A stretch of 64,000 nucleotides of DNA, taken from assembly GCA_030268105.1 (NCBI GenBank), contig BSDZ01000024.1, positions 2,189,412 to 2,253,411 on the forward strand. The letters run 5' to 3'. This stretch comes from Volvox africanus. Its lineage: Eukaryota > Chlorophyta > Chlorophyceae > Chlamydomonadales > Volvocaceae. A program made the translations under genes and the position numbers. Numbering within the stretch: the first letter of the stretch is position 1; the number at the start of each line of letters is the position of its first letter. Positions 1 to 10,904 of this stretch are shown here, piece by piece. The notes under the pieces are model-generated. The model was given only the letters and a program-made list of their open reading frames with translations, searched no databases and was not told the origin of the DNA.

Positions 1-1483
1 TACCCCAGTGTAGCCCACATGCTGCAGGTGAGGATTGGGAATGCGCACCTGTCTTAAGGATATTGTTACTTTGCAGCATATATGCCTTAAGGGCAATTGG
101 TTAGGGAGGTACACATAGTTATGTTTCTCCCTCTATGATAAAAAACCTTAAAAAATCATTACAGGGAGAAATATCAATATGGCCGCACTCCCTGTGTGGT
201 TGCCCCGCCCATCACCGTCGCCTAATTTCCACGACATTCACCCTTGCCATGAAGCCCTTGTTCAGTCAGTCAGATAGGTCGTCTGTTTAGTTTTTTATCA
301 TCTGCTATGTGCTAGCAGCCTTAATCCCCTCACATTGCCCTTCACACCGTTAATGTATGTCTATATCGCAGGCCAGGCTACTGAAGAAGGCAAAGGAGGC
401 GGCACATACTGGGGCTGGACGTGGCACCGCGCAAACTGCTACCAGCACACACGCTGAAAACCACCAGCAGAGGCTGACGACAACCGCAGTGGAAGTAGAG
501 CTAGATGACAACTGACCGACATGTGAATGGTCAAAGCATGCGGTATGCATGGTCTCAGCACCGGCCATAGTTGGACAAGCAATTACATTATGTATTAGTA
601 ATTAGTTGCTCATTATCAGTTTCATCTGCACAGGTGTGATGTGGCGAGCTGAATGGAAGGTCGTTCATGATGCTGTGAAGGGCTCCCATCATACAGTCGG
701 TTCCAATCAAAATTGCGGGGCAACTTTGATAATGTGAAGAGTCTGTTGTTGGTGAATAAGTACATCATCTGATTGACGCCAAGCGCGCTAAGTAACATAT
801 CTTCACCGGTAGGCATAGTAGCAGCAATAGCGGTATGAGGAGTCCGTATCGTCTCTCACACATGAGCTTGGAGTGATGAGGAAAAAACGGAGCTATGTGC
901 ATTTGCCGTCATTCACTGCATCCTGGATATCATATGCCTATCATGAGAGGTTAATTTGTTATTCTTTGGCCGAACAACAGTATATGGTTTCATCAGTTCC
1001 CGGAAGGAATGGCTGTTGGTGAGGCGGAGTGAAGGGTTTTGAGGGAGAAAGGTCGGCGGGGTAGAGGCAGTGGCGGTGGCAGAAGGCAACGAAGGTAGAC
1101 AGTATTTAAGATTGGGAAGCAGACTGTATTTGAAGATGTTCTACAAAGTTGCACTGCTACTGGTGCATGTTGGCTCTTCCAGACGGGTCCTGTTCTGTAA
1201 CCCTACGTCCTGAGTTCCCTCCTCGTTCGGCAACGAGGTAAAGCAGAATAGAAGCAGAGAGGGTCGGAAGGTGAGTTGAAGTTTCGAACCATTTGTGGAG
1301 AAGGGCCAGTGACGGCCATGCGATAGTGACCACAGCAGATTTCACACAATCACAGTCACAACATGTTATGCCAAACCTTGAATTAAATCAGTTACCAACG
1401 ACAAGGGAGAAGGCTGTAGCCCTCCTTCAACTCCCTCTTCATCGGCTGTTGCGGTCTGGCTCCCCCAGAAGACCGTTGTTATG
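1..1483. other. No supported gene
   Basis: Mixed-composition DNA with only short open frames lacking convincing splice signals or domain-like composition. I see no RNA gene and no recognisable repeat family. It may include the downstream flank of the minus-strand exons that begin at about 1484. Confidence 0.5.
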
Positions 1484-2342
1484 TTAACTTGGACCTGCAG
1501 CGCGGCCGCCGGCGCCACCATGACCGGCCGATTCCCCTGCTACTGTTGCAACTGTCGCTGCGTCGATGACAGGAGCTACGCGTGTGTCAGCGGCAATGAA
1601 ATACACCGCCTCGACTGATACAGAGCTGCCGTCATCGCCGCTGCTGGCGGCGGCTCCGGCGGCAGCAGAAGCGGTGCCACGACTGCTAAGGTAGCCGCAC
1701 GCTGGCACTCGCTGCCACAGTGACGGCGACAGCGCATCAAATTCATCCACTAGCATCCACAACAACCGGCCTGGCGGGTAGTGGAGGTAGTGCGGCGCGC
1801 AGCAGCAGCAGCCTCTGCTACTGCCGCTCCCTGGCCGCCATCGTCGCCGCTGCTGACGGCCACATCAGATGATCCATGGGTCGCGGCACCCACCGCGGCT
1901 CCGGCGGCTAGCCAGCCGCGCTGCCTCGTCTCCGGCTCATCTTCCCTTCCCGACTTCCCGCCGCCATGTACGGTATGTCGGACGCCGGCATACTGCGGCT
2001 GGGACGGTGCAGAAGCAGCCGTTGACCCGTGACCGGCTGACGCCGCCTGTCTGCTGGCCAGCTGTGCACAGCAGTGATGTTGTTTTACGCTGCTGCTCGG
2101 GTGCCTGTGGCTGTGGCTGCGGCTGCGGCAGGTTCAGGGGCTGCTGGTTGAAAGCGGTAAAGAAAGGAAGAAGAACTGTAACTGTGTATACTATCGGCCT
2201 TGTTGCTGGCGGCAAAGAGAAGGACGTGTTGGTTCCGAGACAAGCTGATCTGACCGCTGGTGCTGCCGCTGTCATGCGAGTGCTTCTCCCAACCCACCAG
2301 AACAAAGGGGGGGGAGTTGAAATACACACGCAGGGAAGACAC
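1484..2342 (-). CDS. Possible Ala/Ser/Gly-rich exons of a minus-strand gene (unplaced)
   Basis: On the minus strand three overlapping stretches look like coding DNA of a low-complexity protein. One lies at 2085-2342 (SGQISLSRNQHVLLFAASNK followed by an Ala/Pro-rich run). A second, at about 1764-1950, contains DEPETRQRGWLAAG and an Ala-rich tract. The third is 1484-1765, containing LLWMLVDEFDALSPSLWQRV and ending at a stop. They lie downstream of, and on the same strand as, the exons at 2745-3488, so they could be later exons of that gene or of a second gene. The region is full of GCC/GCA/CTG triplets, which keep several frames open on both strands, so exon limits cannot be fixed. No domain is recognised. 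RNA evidence would be needed to confirm that these are exons. Confidence 0.25.
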
Positions 2343-2744
2343 GTGGGTGTTGCGTTTGGTGAGTTCGTGATTGGGAGACGGACCGGAATTCCCCCCTATC
2401 CCCGGGCGGGCTATCCGCTACTTTCTAAACGGTTGTCACACGCCCTTTTTCCCTCCAAGCCAGGCCAGCATGACGTCATTCCATTGCAACTTCTGCCGCC
2501 GAAGCCCTCGGGAGCTGCTTCCACCATCACCGCCGCTGCTGCTCCTGATGCCGGCGGGGCCCCAATCATCGCCGCCAGCGACCAACCGCCAAACCCACCA
2601 CTGCTGCCAGCCCTGCTGCTGTCGCGTGGCACTGTGCGTTTTGCTGGTGGTGGTGGTTTGAGTGGCGGTGATAAAGGGCGGAGATGTCACCGGGGGTCCG
2701 CGGCCGGTGTGATGGCGGCGTGCGGGAGGCATTATCGGGTAACA

Positions 2745-3488
2745 TCAATGCCGGCGGATGTGCGGCACGGTACAGAAAATCCAATTCAGCGGCATCCGTT
2801 GAGGAAGCGGAGATGCGGCTGACGGGGCTGCTGGCGGCACTGATATACGAATCATGGGGGCTAGCGGCAGAGTGGAAGGAGATGCCAGACTCTCCCCCCC
2901 CAGGCCGCTGGCGGCGGTGAAGACGCTGCCTCCTTCTTCTATGACCTCATCGATTTGGCTGACGGCACCGCCCCCTACTGCCGCCGCCGCCAGTCTTGAG
3001 CTGCAGCAGCGCCGAGGGGCGGCCTCCGCTGGCTGATTGCGGCCTGGACCTACCAGGAGTCATCTCTTGCAGTTGATGGGACAAACAAGGCAGAGAGCCC
3101 ATCACCGCCGCTCCAGGGTGCGTGGTTGAGGGGCTGCAGCTCCTGATCCTGTTGTGAAATGTGGTTCCGGAATGCGGAGGATCAAGATGCCGAGGACACA
3201 AACTCAAGTGTATCTCATCCCTCCATGGGAGAGACAGAAGGACACATCCCCGACCTCAAGAGGATGAAGATGCACCAGATGGGTTTGCACCTGAGAAGAC
3301 CAGCTCAGCTCACCGGGGGCTGCATGAGGGCTTCTGCCACCAGCTTGCGCCACACGCGGCTCCCCACGTCATCGCAGGATCGTTTGGAAGCCCGGACCCC
3401 GAGGCGGCGGGTGTTTAGCTTGGAGAAGACCGTGCTGTATCGCCAACCATCCTCATCTGTTCCCAGCTTCCGAACGATCTTCGCTCGC
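2745..3488 (-). CDS. Spliced gene fragment with possible DysF-like (peroxin/dysferlin) module
   Basis: Three minus-strand exons join with compatible phases. The first is 3488-3314, ending at the donor GTGAGC; its acceptor is a weaker AAG. The second is 3148-3054, after acceptor CAACAG and ending at the donor GTAGGT. The third is 3000-2745, after acceptor CTGCAG and ending at a TGA. The introns are 165 and 53 bases. Exon 1 encodes DEDGWRYSTVFSKLN and then, about 20 residues on, DDVGSRVWRKLVAEA. The spacing of W-x-Y-x-x-x-F followed by D-x-V-x-x-R-x-W-x-x-L resembles the paired aromatic/Arg-Trp pattern of DysF domains in peroxins, TECPR and ferlins. The match rests on a few residues, so it is tentative. 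Exons 2 and 3 are a polar, Ala/Gly/Ser-rich linker (DQELQPLNHAPW, VSQIDEVIEEGGSVFTAASG). No start codon is seen, so upstream exons are missing. A second frame is open over 2566-2960, so the 3' end is uncertain. Confidence 0.4.
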
Positions 3489-4933
3489 CTTCACGTTCCG
3501 GCGGCGGGAATAGCTGTAAAGCATTCTCCTGTGAGTCGCTCAGCGCAGACCAGTCCAATGGCAGCAATGGTGATATCTGTAACAGTGGCGGAATTTGAAA
3601 TGCCTTGGCTAGAAACTGAATAACAGCTGGCAAAGATTCAGATAAAGGTGAAGAGTAACACCTGCTTCTTACAGATGCTCATGCTAAGGTGACGTTTGAA
3701 TAATGATAGGCATATCAAAGACATATTAGTGAGCAGGGAGGACGACCAGGTGTACCAACAAGAGTCTACAGCTTCAGCTATGTTGCAAGCAGCGTTAAGT
3801 GACATCCACCAAATATTGTAATAGAAATCAACAATTTCACAGGCGAATGGCGTCTGTCCCCGCTTTGACCATCGACCCACCAGTTTAATACCCAGAAGCG
3901 TTGCCTCCTTCAAAAAGCAACAATTCCATCATTTAAATACATTTTCAAAAGAATACTCTCTTACAAGCGAGCTGCATTACACGAACGCCGTAAATCTCGG
4001 ACTGAAAATGACCATTACCGCAGGTCATTAAGATCCAAGTTCGCAAGCTCTTGTTATAACATGCTTAAACTAGGAGCATGTTCTCTACAAGTACATCGTT
4101 CTCGTCCGCATGCATTGGAAGGCACCCGTTTGGTACGGTTACATACCAATAGTATAAGGACGGAAACCTATGGATTTCAAATGAATCAGGAATGTACATA
4201 TACCGGCTACACCGGTCATCCGCAAAAAAACTTACTTGTCTCGTCCAAAGTTTGTAATCTAGCCCGTAGTTCTGAACGTCTGAATCCTATTGGGAAAACC
4301 GAAGCAACGTAATGTTGGTCAACATATAAGCTCTTACGTGGCCAGATGCAAATGCAAATAATGAAATAACGTCGACGTTGATTTGCGTTATCCACAAACG
4401 CGCAGATGGTCGAGGCTTCCGAGGTGGTCATCGGCCACAACCCTCAGTTCCAGGACGTAAATACCACATGAATTTAGACGTATCAACAGCTCATCCTAAC
4501 CGGGTTGGGTTGTCCTGGTCAGCCTGGTGTTGGGGCCGGCCCATGGTTTGGCGAACATTTGCGTTGGGTCAGGAGGTCCAATCGCTTCAATCCTAGCGTC
4601 TCAATACGAATCTATTCGGCAATTCCAAGAAATAATAAAAAAATCCGTAGAGATTGAATTCTAAAGCTCTCATACCCATGAGTGATTATGCCACACGCGG
4701 CGTAAACGCAGTTCTACAGATAAACTGCCGCAGTTTCGCACGAGCTGGCAACACGAACCCCCAGAGCAAACTGCGATATGCATCGAGAGTTTGACGCCCT
4801 CAAAACCCTTGACACGCCGCACCTATCCCAACATCCGTTTTCCGTACATACCCCACCTCCCCAGCCGCCGTCCCGCACAAGAGTGCGTTGCGGGTAAGCC
4901 CCTGCTTCGGGCGCCCTGACGGCCCAGCCGCTG
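3489..4933. other. No supported gene
   Basis: A minus-strand frame across 3490-3633 (DWSALSDSQENALQLF) could be part of an upstream exon of the neighbouring minus-strand gene, but no splice pair connects it in frame. From 3640 to 4700 the DNA is AT-richer, with short scattered frames and no recognisable element. From 4700 to 4930 it is probably the 3' flank of the next minus-strand gene. Confidence 0.45.
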
Positions 4934-6377
4934 CTAAGGCCCTTCTTCCCAAGCCCCCAACGGAACAATACTACCCTGGCGCAGCCGCGCTCCTCCACCA
5001 TCCCTGCCCGCTGTCCGCAAAAGTTCCCGGCTCGCTCCCGCTTCTCCATACCTACCCCCACTCGCTCCACTTCCCCCAGCCCAGCCCCGCCACTCCTGAC
5101 CCTCCTCAAGCCCATGCCTCCTGCCCTCAGAGCTTCGCGCCGCTACGTCTAAACCCCGCTCTGGTTGCTCCTGCTGTCCCGGCTGCTCTTCTTGTTGCTG
5201 CTGCTGCTGCCGCCTTGCCGGTGTTCCAGGTGATCCTGCTGCCCCAAGGACGACGTCCCCTTGGTCCGCGTCCTGGACCGCGGTGGTTGTGACTGTGGCT
5301 GTGGCAGCCTCCCCTGCCTCATCCCGCGGCAATGAGTCCCGAGGCACGACTGCCATCTGACGGTGGCGTCCCAGAGCTACCATGATTAGGTCCTGGGTGG
5401 GAAAAGAAGTGCAGAAGAACCAATGCAGTTTGTGCAGTTTATGCAGTTTCTGGAGAGCTGGAAAATAAGACTTTGAGGCAAACGTCAAAACCTCCAAGGA
5501 TTGATAAAAGCGAGGAAGGACATGATGAAAACTGTACAACAGCTGTTCGGTTGCTCAAGTCACGCTTACTAAACATCAGCGAGCCACTGTTACTCACTTT
5601 GAGGTTGAAGTCCCATGTCACGTAGTTTTTCATCCAAATGGACAAGGCCATCAAAAATAGGCCCGCAGCGCATCCCCCCAGCATCAAGCCCACGGCTGCG
5701 GTGGCCGGAGACACTGGGCCGCGGCCATATAGGACCACCGGCGGCGGTGGGACAGCTTTGAGGCTCCGGTTCCCGGTGACAATCCAGGCTTGAGCGTTGC
5801 TGTCAAAGCGGGTATAGTTGTCCGGAGACAAACCTATCAGGCTTTCAAGAAATTGTCGTAATGATGCTGCCTCTTGCAAGAAACGACGGCCCCCAGGGAA
5901 GCCTGCAAGTGTGTAGCCCCACGGGGGATGCCAAGGGGATGAGTGCGCTTTCTCAAATTTGCTTCTTGGAATTAATGGGTGTGACCTGAATAATTGGAGG
6001 TATCTATTGATGGGGTTTGTTGATTGGGTTTACTGAATGTTAGTGATGTAAACCCTAAACCTGGTTGGTGATGTACCCGGCCCGGGTTCGGAGTTTTGGT
6101 AATCTAGAGAGAAATACGACACACGAATGTATATATGGAAAAAAACATTACAGATACACATTTTGGGTGCAGCCCCAGGACATTGGTGGCCAAGGTTGTG
6201 AGGTCCTAACAAGGTTGATAGGAGAGTGGGACAAACAAACAAACTGGCCCGGATGGCCAAAGTAATTGGGCCCTTGTAACGGACCGCGTATGACGTACCA
6301 GGAGATGCAGAGGCAAACTTTACCGTGCATGAGGCCACTACGAAGATGCTGAGGAGGCCAATCGTCGATTTGTCCAT
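4934..6377 (-). CDS. Secreted single-pass (type I-like) membrane protein, three exons, function unknown
   Basis: Exons at 6377-6299, 5902-5598 and 5392-4934 are joined by GTACGT...CAG and GTGAGT...CAG introns of 396 and 205 bases. The acceptor of the second intron is preceded by a pyrimidine tract. Phases (1, then 0) match at both junctions, and the first exon opens with a true ATG, giving about 280 residues. Residues 1-24 (MDKSTIGLLSIFVVASCTVK...) form a typical signal peptide ending in ASA. The ectodomain, about 25-92, carries two N-glycosylation sequons (NYT near 55, NRS near 71) and a Pro-rich stretch before the membrane. One hydrophobic segment, about 94-116 (VGLMLGGCAAGLFLMALSIW), is followed by a basic/aromatic boundary and a long cytoplasmic tail rich in Gln, Ala, Gly and Arg with a six-Gln run. 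No named family is recognised. It lies head to head with the gene at 7398, about 1 kb away, with a MITE between. Exon 3 could contain one more intron. Confidence 0.6.
5903..6298 (-). other. Intron 1 of the membrane-protein gene
   Basis: A 396-base intron with donor GTACGT after the codons for ASASP plus one base and acceptor TTGCAG. The split Gly codon (G|GC) restores the frame exactly, the main argument that the signal-peptide exon belongs to the transmembrane exon. Confidence 0.6.
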
Positions 6378-7179
6378 ACGTTGAAAACAGTCACCTCCAA
6401 AACTTAATGACTTTGAATAGCTTTACATGGTAATTTAAAAATCTAGCAGCTTCCATTTGCGATCACATGTGCAATACCGCATAAAGAGCAAGTTGACAGA
6501 AAAAGTATGTATGTATATTAACATAACTCCCGCGTTTATATAAACTATTTCAAGGGAAATTGATAACCATGGTTCGGTTGGTCTTAAAGAATATTTGTAC
6601 GGCATATGTGGGGTTGTAGACCCATACAGTTCACACCTGTTTCACGGAGAGAGGTATTTCTTACAGAATAATTAGGATGCGCACGACTTTGTTTACGATA
6701 TTGACCCTAGAACATTTAAATCAAAGGCATATAGTTTCGTTACCCCGGTACTGATATCCCAAGACTAGTGCCTAGAATTGCAGGTTAATTTATCTACAAT
6801 ATATACAAGTAAGAGATAAATTTAATGATATTCTAAAATTGCATAGGTGGCATAGTGACTTAAAGTTGGGCCTATCTGCACTTTCACTGTAGCCGCCCTT
6901 CAAGATCTGCGCGATACCAGTGATCCACTGCCAATGGCAGGCTTACATTTCTTCACCCGCGCGCATGCAGAAACCTTTGAGCTGGCGCCCAAGGCAAGCA
7001 GTGGATGAGGGCCCATGAGGGCTGTGTTTTACCCGTATTGGGATGCATCCGGCTGCGCGCCCACATTAACCCGTCCCGTTTCTGCCATTGCCGTTTGCGC
7101 AAATTTATGAAACGATGCAGGTCGTTTTAGGTACTATGGACGTGGCCGCGGTTGGGTGAGTGTCGCCGTGGTTGGGTGA
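6378..7179. other. Intergenic region between divergent genes
   Basis: AT-rich DNA between the minus-strand gene starting at 6377 and the plus-strand gene starting near 7398. It presumably holds both promoters, but I see no clear TATA box or other defined element. A short imperfect direct repeat containing GTGGTTGGGTGA lies at about 7141-7180 beside the MITE. Confidence 0.4.
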
Positions 7180-7326
7180 ATGTCTACTTAATTTGGCCCC
7201 TGGCTTCCTTCGCACGGTAGCTAGATTGCTTTTTTTAAGACTTTGAAGATCTTCAAAGAGCAAATTCTCAAAGTTTTACGAAAGAGCAAAATAACTACCG
7301 TCCCAGGGGCCAAATTAAGTAGAGAC
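7180..7326. mobile_element. MITE-like inverted-repeat element, about 140 bp
   Basis: Two arms of about 20 bases are perfect inverted copies: CTACTTAATTTGGCCCCTGG near 7183-7203 and its complement at 7303-7323. A second inverted block, ACGGTAG/CTACCGT, lies just inside each arm, offset by a ten-base difference. The centre holds an 18-base palindrome (CTTTGAAGATCTTCAAAG, 7241-7258). A TA at the outer edge of each arm would fit TA target duplication, as in Tc1/mariner or Stowaway-like MITEs, but the TA could be part of the arms. There is no coding capacity. Confidence 0.65.
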
Positions 7327-7397
7327 GTACTCTGCGATTGACTCTGATTCATTAAATCTGAACTTCCGACGCCCAATGTCGTCTATCCATCGCATCC

Positions 7398-8793
7398 ATG
7401 TCCACCCTATTTACCCTACGATCACTCCTTACGGTTATGCTGTCAGTCGTCGTCGTTCCGGAATTCCTAGCTGATCGGTTCCGGTCATGTGCACTGATCG
7501 TCTTCACGTACCGCTTTCCGTACTTTCCGTACTCCTGCCAAGCGCGTGGGAATTTACTTTTTTGTTACGAGTATTTCAGCAAGGAATCAAACTCCATGCA
7601 TCCTAAGTCTAATTTTCCTACATCCCCCATCCCGCAGTGCCCGGGTGCTGCTGTCCCTGGAGCCACCGCCTGGATGGGGTGTTCGAGAAACAGCACTTGA
7701 GCTCAGGGGCCTGCAGCGGCCATTCCCGGGTAACAGCAGTGACGGCGACAATGCCATGGATGGGGCCAGCGAGCCCTTGCGGCCTGTCCTGGCAGTAGCA
7801 GCAGCAGAAGCAGCGGACAGGGAGGCAGTGCAAAGTAGTGTGGTCGGGGAGACCACGGCCATATCATCGTCGTCATCCCTATCACCCTCAAAACCACCTG
7901 TAGCCATTCTGCGAAATTTCTTCGCGCCATCGCCAACGGAAACAGAAGTGGAAGCGGGAGCGGGAGCCGCTGGTCCCCGGGTAGGGCGCTGCTGGTCCTC
8001 CAGGATCTGAAGGGGGTAGGGTGGTTTCGGAGCGCATCTCCTAGAGGAGGAGGACCCTGAAAGAAACCCTGGGAGGAAGGAGGGGAGCGGAGTGGGATGT
8101 CCGATGTTCGCAAACAGATGTCAATCAACAAATCAGGACGTAAAAATTATTATTGCCATAATCAACTTGTCAGAATTGCGATCAACTTGCCTGGATTGGC
8201 CTCAGGTGCGCTGCTTTCACACACCGCTGGTATGGCCCCTGGGCCGAGCTCTCTTGCGATCCGGATACGGACGGGGGTGCAATCAGAAGCTATACGTGCT
8301 CCCTCGGTTTGTCTTGGCCTTGCATGGTTGGTCAGCAGACGAGGGGTCCAGTATATGAACTCCCGTTGCAACCAACTCGGTGCAACGAATCGGTGCAACC
8401 TACTCTCTTTCCATCAACTCTCTTTCCTACAACCCTTTCCATCCCTCCACACACACGCAGGTGACACTGCTGATCCTGAATACGGTAGTGCCGGAGGGCG
8501 CGCAGGCGGAGGTGGCAGCCGCGCTCTGTTCCTTTCTGGAGGGAAAACGATGCCACATCGCGGCATCCGAGTCAGCCGCGATGATGGAGGAGGTGGTCGC
8601 AGAGGAGCGTGGGGGCAGTGGCCTCATTCTACATCCCACGACAGAGCCATTGGCAACGAGGATACCGGCGGAGGGGCTGACCTCTCCCGGAGGAGCTCAC
8701 GAGGAGACGGAGCGCTTGCCCGTGGTTGTGGTGGCCATGCTGCTGCAGCTACTGGCGCCACCAGCCGGTTGGTGGCTGTGGGTCATGAAGTGA
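7398..8793 (+). CDS. Probable three-exon gene, unknown function, hydrophobic N-terminus
   Basis: A proposed first exon starts at the ATG at 7398 and encodes MSTLFTLRSLLTVMLSVVVV, a signal peptide or anchor. It ends at one of three nearby GTAC donors (7508, 7520, 7529), all in phase 2. Exon 2 (7638-7980), after a pyrimidine-rich CCCGCAG acceptor, needs exactly one base to complete a codon, so the phase fits. It encodes VLLSLEPPPGWGVRETALEL and an Ala/Ser-rich tail and ends at CGG/GTAGGG in phase 0. Exon 3 (8461-8793), after ACACGCAG, starts in phase 0 with VTLLILNTVVPEGAQAEVAA, includes a hydrophobic stretch (VVVVAMLLQLLAPPAGWWLW) and ends at TGA 8791. The product would be about 260 residues. 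No family is recognised. Splicing past the stop at AA/GTGACC into the exon at 9386 is phase-compatible, so the gene may be longer. Confidence 0.4.
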
Positions 8794-9385
8794 CCCAAGT
8801 AATGGGAAGGCGAAGAGGGCTCGGCAGGCGGTTCGTTGTCTAACTATTGGATAGTTTTTGCTTTCTCGGCAGCCAAGTCCGTACCGTTCCCAAGGCCAGT
8901 TTAGGGTCCTAGGCAGTGAGCGAGGTAGCGACTAGCGACTAGGTTGCCATCTGTATGTCGACCGCATGTACATTCGTTTGTTTTTCGCTGTTCGCTGCTC
9001 CGAGCCAGGCAAGCCGAGTAAGTGAATGGTCATTTCCGCCCTCAGTATTTTCTACTTATGTCTTCTGTTTCGAGCGTATGAATGCATACAAGTTTGTCAT
9101 GTAAAAATATTTAAACTTATGTGCAGTTTCGACTTCACACACATACAAACACACATGCGTATTGCGTGTGTGTGTGGGTGTGGGGGAGATCTACACGTTT
9201 TACCAAACCTTGTGTTCCCGTCTCCAAGCGCAGCTAGGCTCCCCTTGCAGATTGCGGATTGAGCTGCCCGGTTCCCAAGCTTTGAATCATTCGGTGCACA
9301 CCTACACACGCATACACACACATACAATCTCTTATACACACACACACATTCCCAAACGCCGATCTAACCCTCTTCCCGCCCGCAG
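8794..9385. other. Non-coding stretch with CA/TG-rich runs
   Basis: No gene is supported. CA/TG dinucleotide-rich tracts lie at about 9136-9185 and 9297-9350. It may be the 3' flank or an intron of the gene ending at 8793. Confidence 0.4.
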
Positions 9386-9605
9386 CACCACTGTACCAGC
9401 ATACTCTCAATGGTGCGGCAAGCCTGGACCCCACACTCCCATCACTGCAATCGCCAGCAGCGGCAGCGGAGCTGGCAGCGATGGGAGCTCCAGGGCGGGG
9501 CCCCCGATTCGGATCCGTGACGGCCTTCTGGCGGCACTCCTCCACGTGCTGGAGGTCTCAGGCACTCGCGCCTGCTGCCTCCTGGCGCCGGGTGCGTGGG
9601 GACGT
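9386..9605 (+). CDS. Possible internal exon with unknown product
   Basis: After a strong CCCGCCCGCAG acceptor the frame reads TTVPAYSQWCGKPGPHTPIT, then PIRIRDGLLAALLHVLEVSG and ACCLLAPGAWG, a non-repetitive, exon-like composition ending just before the hexanucleotide array. A GTGCGT donor lies near 9590. It may continue the gene that ends at 8793. No domain is recognised and no start codon is present. Confidence 0.3.
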
Positions 9606-9631
9606 GTCAGCGAGAGGGAGAGAGAGGGAAA

Positions 9632-9976
9632 GGGAGGGAGAGGGAGAGGGAGAGGGAGAGGGAGAGGGAGAGGGAGAGGGAGAGGGAGAGGGAGAGGGAG
9701 AGGGAGAGGGAGAGGGAGAGGGAGAGGGAGAGGGAGAGGGAGAGGGAGAGGGAGAGGGAGAGGGAGAGGGAGAGGGAGAGGGAGAGGGAGAGGGAGAGGG
9801 AGAGGGAGAGGGAGAGGGAGAGGGAGAGGGAGAGGGAGAGGGAGAGGGAGAGGGAGAGGGAGAGGGAGAGGGAGAGGGAGAGGGAGAGGGAGAGGGAAAG
9901 GGAAAGGGAAAGGGAAAGGGAAAGGGAAAGGGAAAGGGAAAGGGAAAGGGAAAGGGAAAGGGAAAGGGAAAGGGAG
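9632..9976 (+). repeat. GGGAGA/GGGAAA hexanucleotide microsatellite
   Basis: About 44 uninterrupted copies of GGGAGA are followed without a break by about 14 copies of GGGAAA, switching at about 9894. All plus-strand frames stay open as Gly-Arg, Gly-Glu or Arg-Glu dipeptides, and the minus strand reads Pro-Leu. These reading frames are by-products. The tract is purine-only and lies between two possible exons, so it is probably intronic. Confidence 0.95.
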
Positions 9977-10133
9977 AGTTAAAGGGGGGAAGAGGGGCGA
10001 CTGAGACGTTGGAGGGGAGGTATCTGCTATCTCGTGGAGGAAGGGGGAGGGTTGGAGGCTACCGGGTATTTCCTGGGCTCTAAACCTGCAGTAGTTTCCT
10101 ACCACCATGCATATGTTTTTTGTGGCTATTTAG

Positions 10134-10161
10134 GGATTTTAGGGTTCTAAACCCTAAATCC
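10134..10161. repeat. Telomere-word palindrome
   Basis: Near-perfect inverted repeat built from TTTAGGG/CCCTAAA-type words (ATTTTAGGG then CCCTAAATCC). It is too short to be an interstitial telomere array; such teloboxes are common in plant and algal DNA. Confidence 0.5.
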
Positions 10162-10216
10162 CCAACCCCTAAGCAGTACGCCGAACCCACCCACGGCACC
10201 CTCTCTGCATGTACAG

Positions 10217-10412
10217 AACGATTGCCTGTCTACGACACCTGCACCTCATCGTTTTGGCTCCACATGGGGACCCTGGTGGTATTGCCCCCGAGGGTTGCTC
10301 CAGGGTGTCCCAGTACTGCATGTACAGCGGTCGCTACTTTGGGGGGGCGTTTCTTGTTCGGCCTCACCTGCTGAAGCAGCAACCCTGTCTCTCGCCTCGG
10401 AGGACCGGCTGA
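10217..10412 (+). CDS. Possible terminal exon, unknown product
   Basis: After the acceptor CTCTGCATGTACAG the frame reads IACLRHLHLIVLAPHGDPGG, then YCMYSGRYFGGAFLVRPHLL, and ends at TGA (10410-10412). The composition is varied and Cys-containing, unlike the surrounding low-complexity frames. It could be the last exon of the plus-strand gene upstream, but its phase does not match the best donor at 9590. Confidence 0.25.
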
Positions 10413-10904
10413 CAGCTCCATCAGTCATGCCTGCCTGCCCGGACTTCCAGGCACATACAGCGGACACAAACGGATGTGTCCGAATGCCTCCTGTTATTTG
10501 ACCTGCTATGGGCCTTATGTGACTTGCTGCCTCCTGTTATATATACCACGAAACTATCCAGCCCAGCCACAGCCCAGCCCTCGTTGCATGTCTGTTATTT
10601 AGCGACCCAGTCCGATTGTTCGTCCTACGCCTACCACGCTTTCCCTCTGCCACTCTGTTTGTACGGCCTCGTCAACCCGCGTCTTAATCTGTTCCCCGCC
10701 TTTTTTCACAACTGCACCTTTTAACGCCGTTTTCGGGTTTCTTCCCATTCCCGCACGCCCACGCCGTACCCTACTGTCGCTCTGCCGTTCCACGACATAG
10801 AAGCCCACCCATCCTTACTCCAATTTTTTTCATTTCTTCCTGGCTATTCCTCCGCTTTTTCCAATTTTCCGGCAAAACTCAGCGGCACAGTTTTGCTCAG
10901 TTGC

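Noticed and set aside
1869..2822. 317-codon plus-strand frame
   Set aside because: GC-rich triplet composition leaves several frames open. The minus strand shows phase-matched splice sites and more protein-like composition over the same region.
2566..3000. One-base frameshift in the C8 run at 2894-2901 joining two open frames
   Set aside because: Both frames are open on each side of the run, so no indel is needed: the phase-matched frame runs on to a stop at 2745. I left it as uncertainty about the exon end.
9162..10108. Gly-Arg, Gly-Glu, Arg-Glu and Pro-Leu repeat proteins
   Set aside because: All come from the GGGAGA/GGGAAA hexanucleotide tract. Only the non-repetitive part at 9386-9605 has exon-like features.
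10134..10161. Interstitial telomere
   Set aside because: Only a few TTTAGGG-like words in an inverted arrangement; not a tandem telomere tract.
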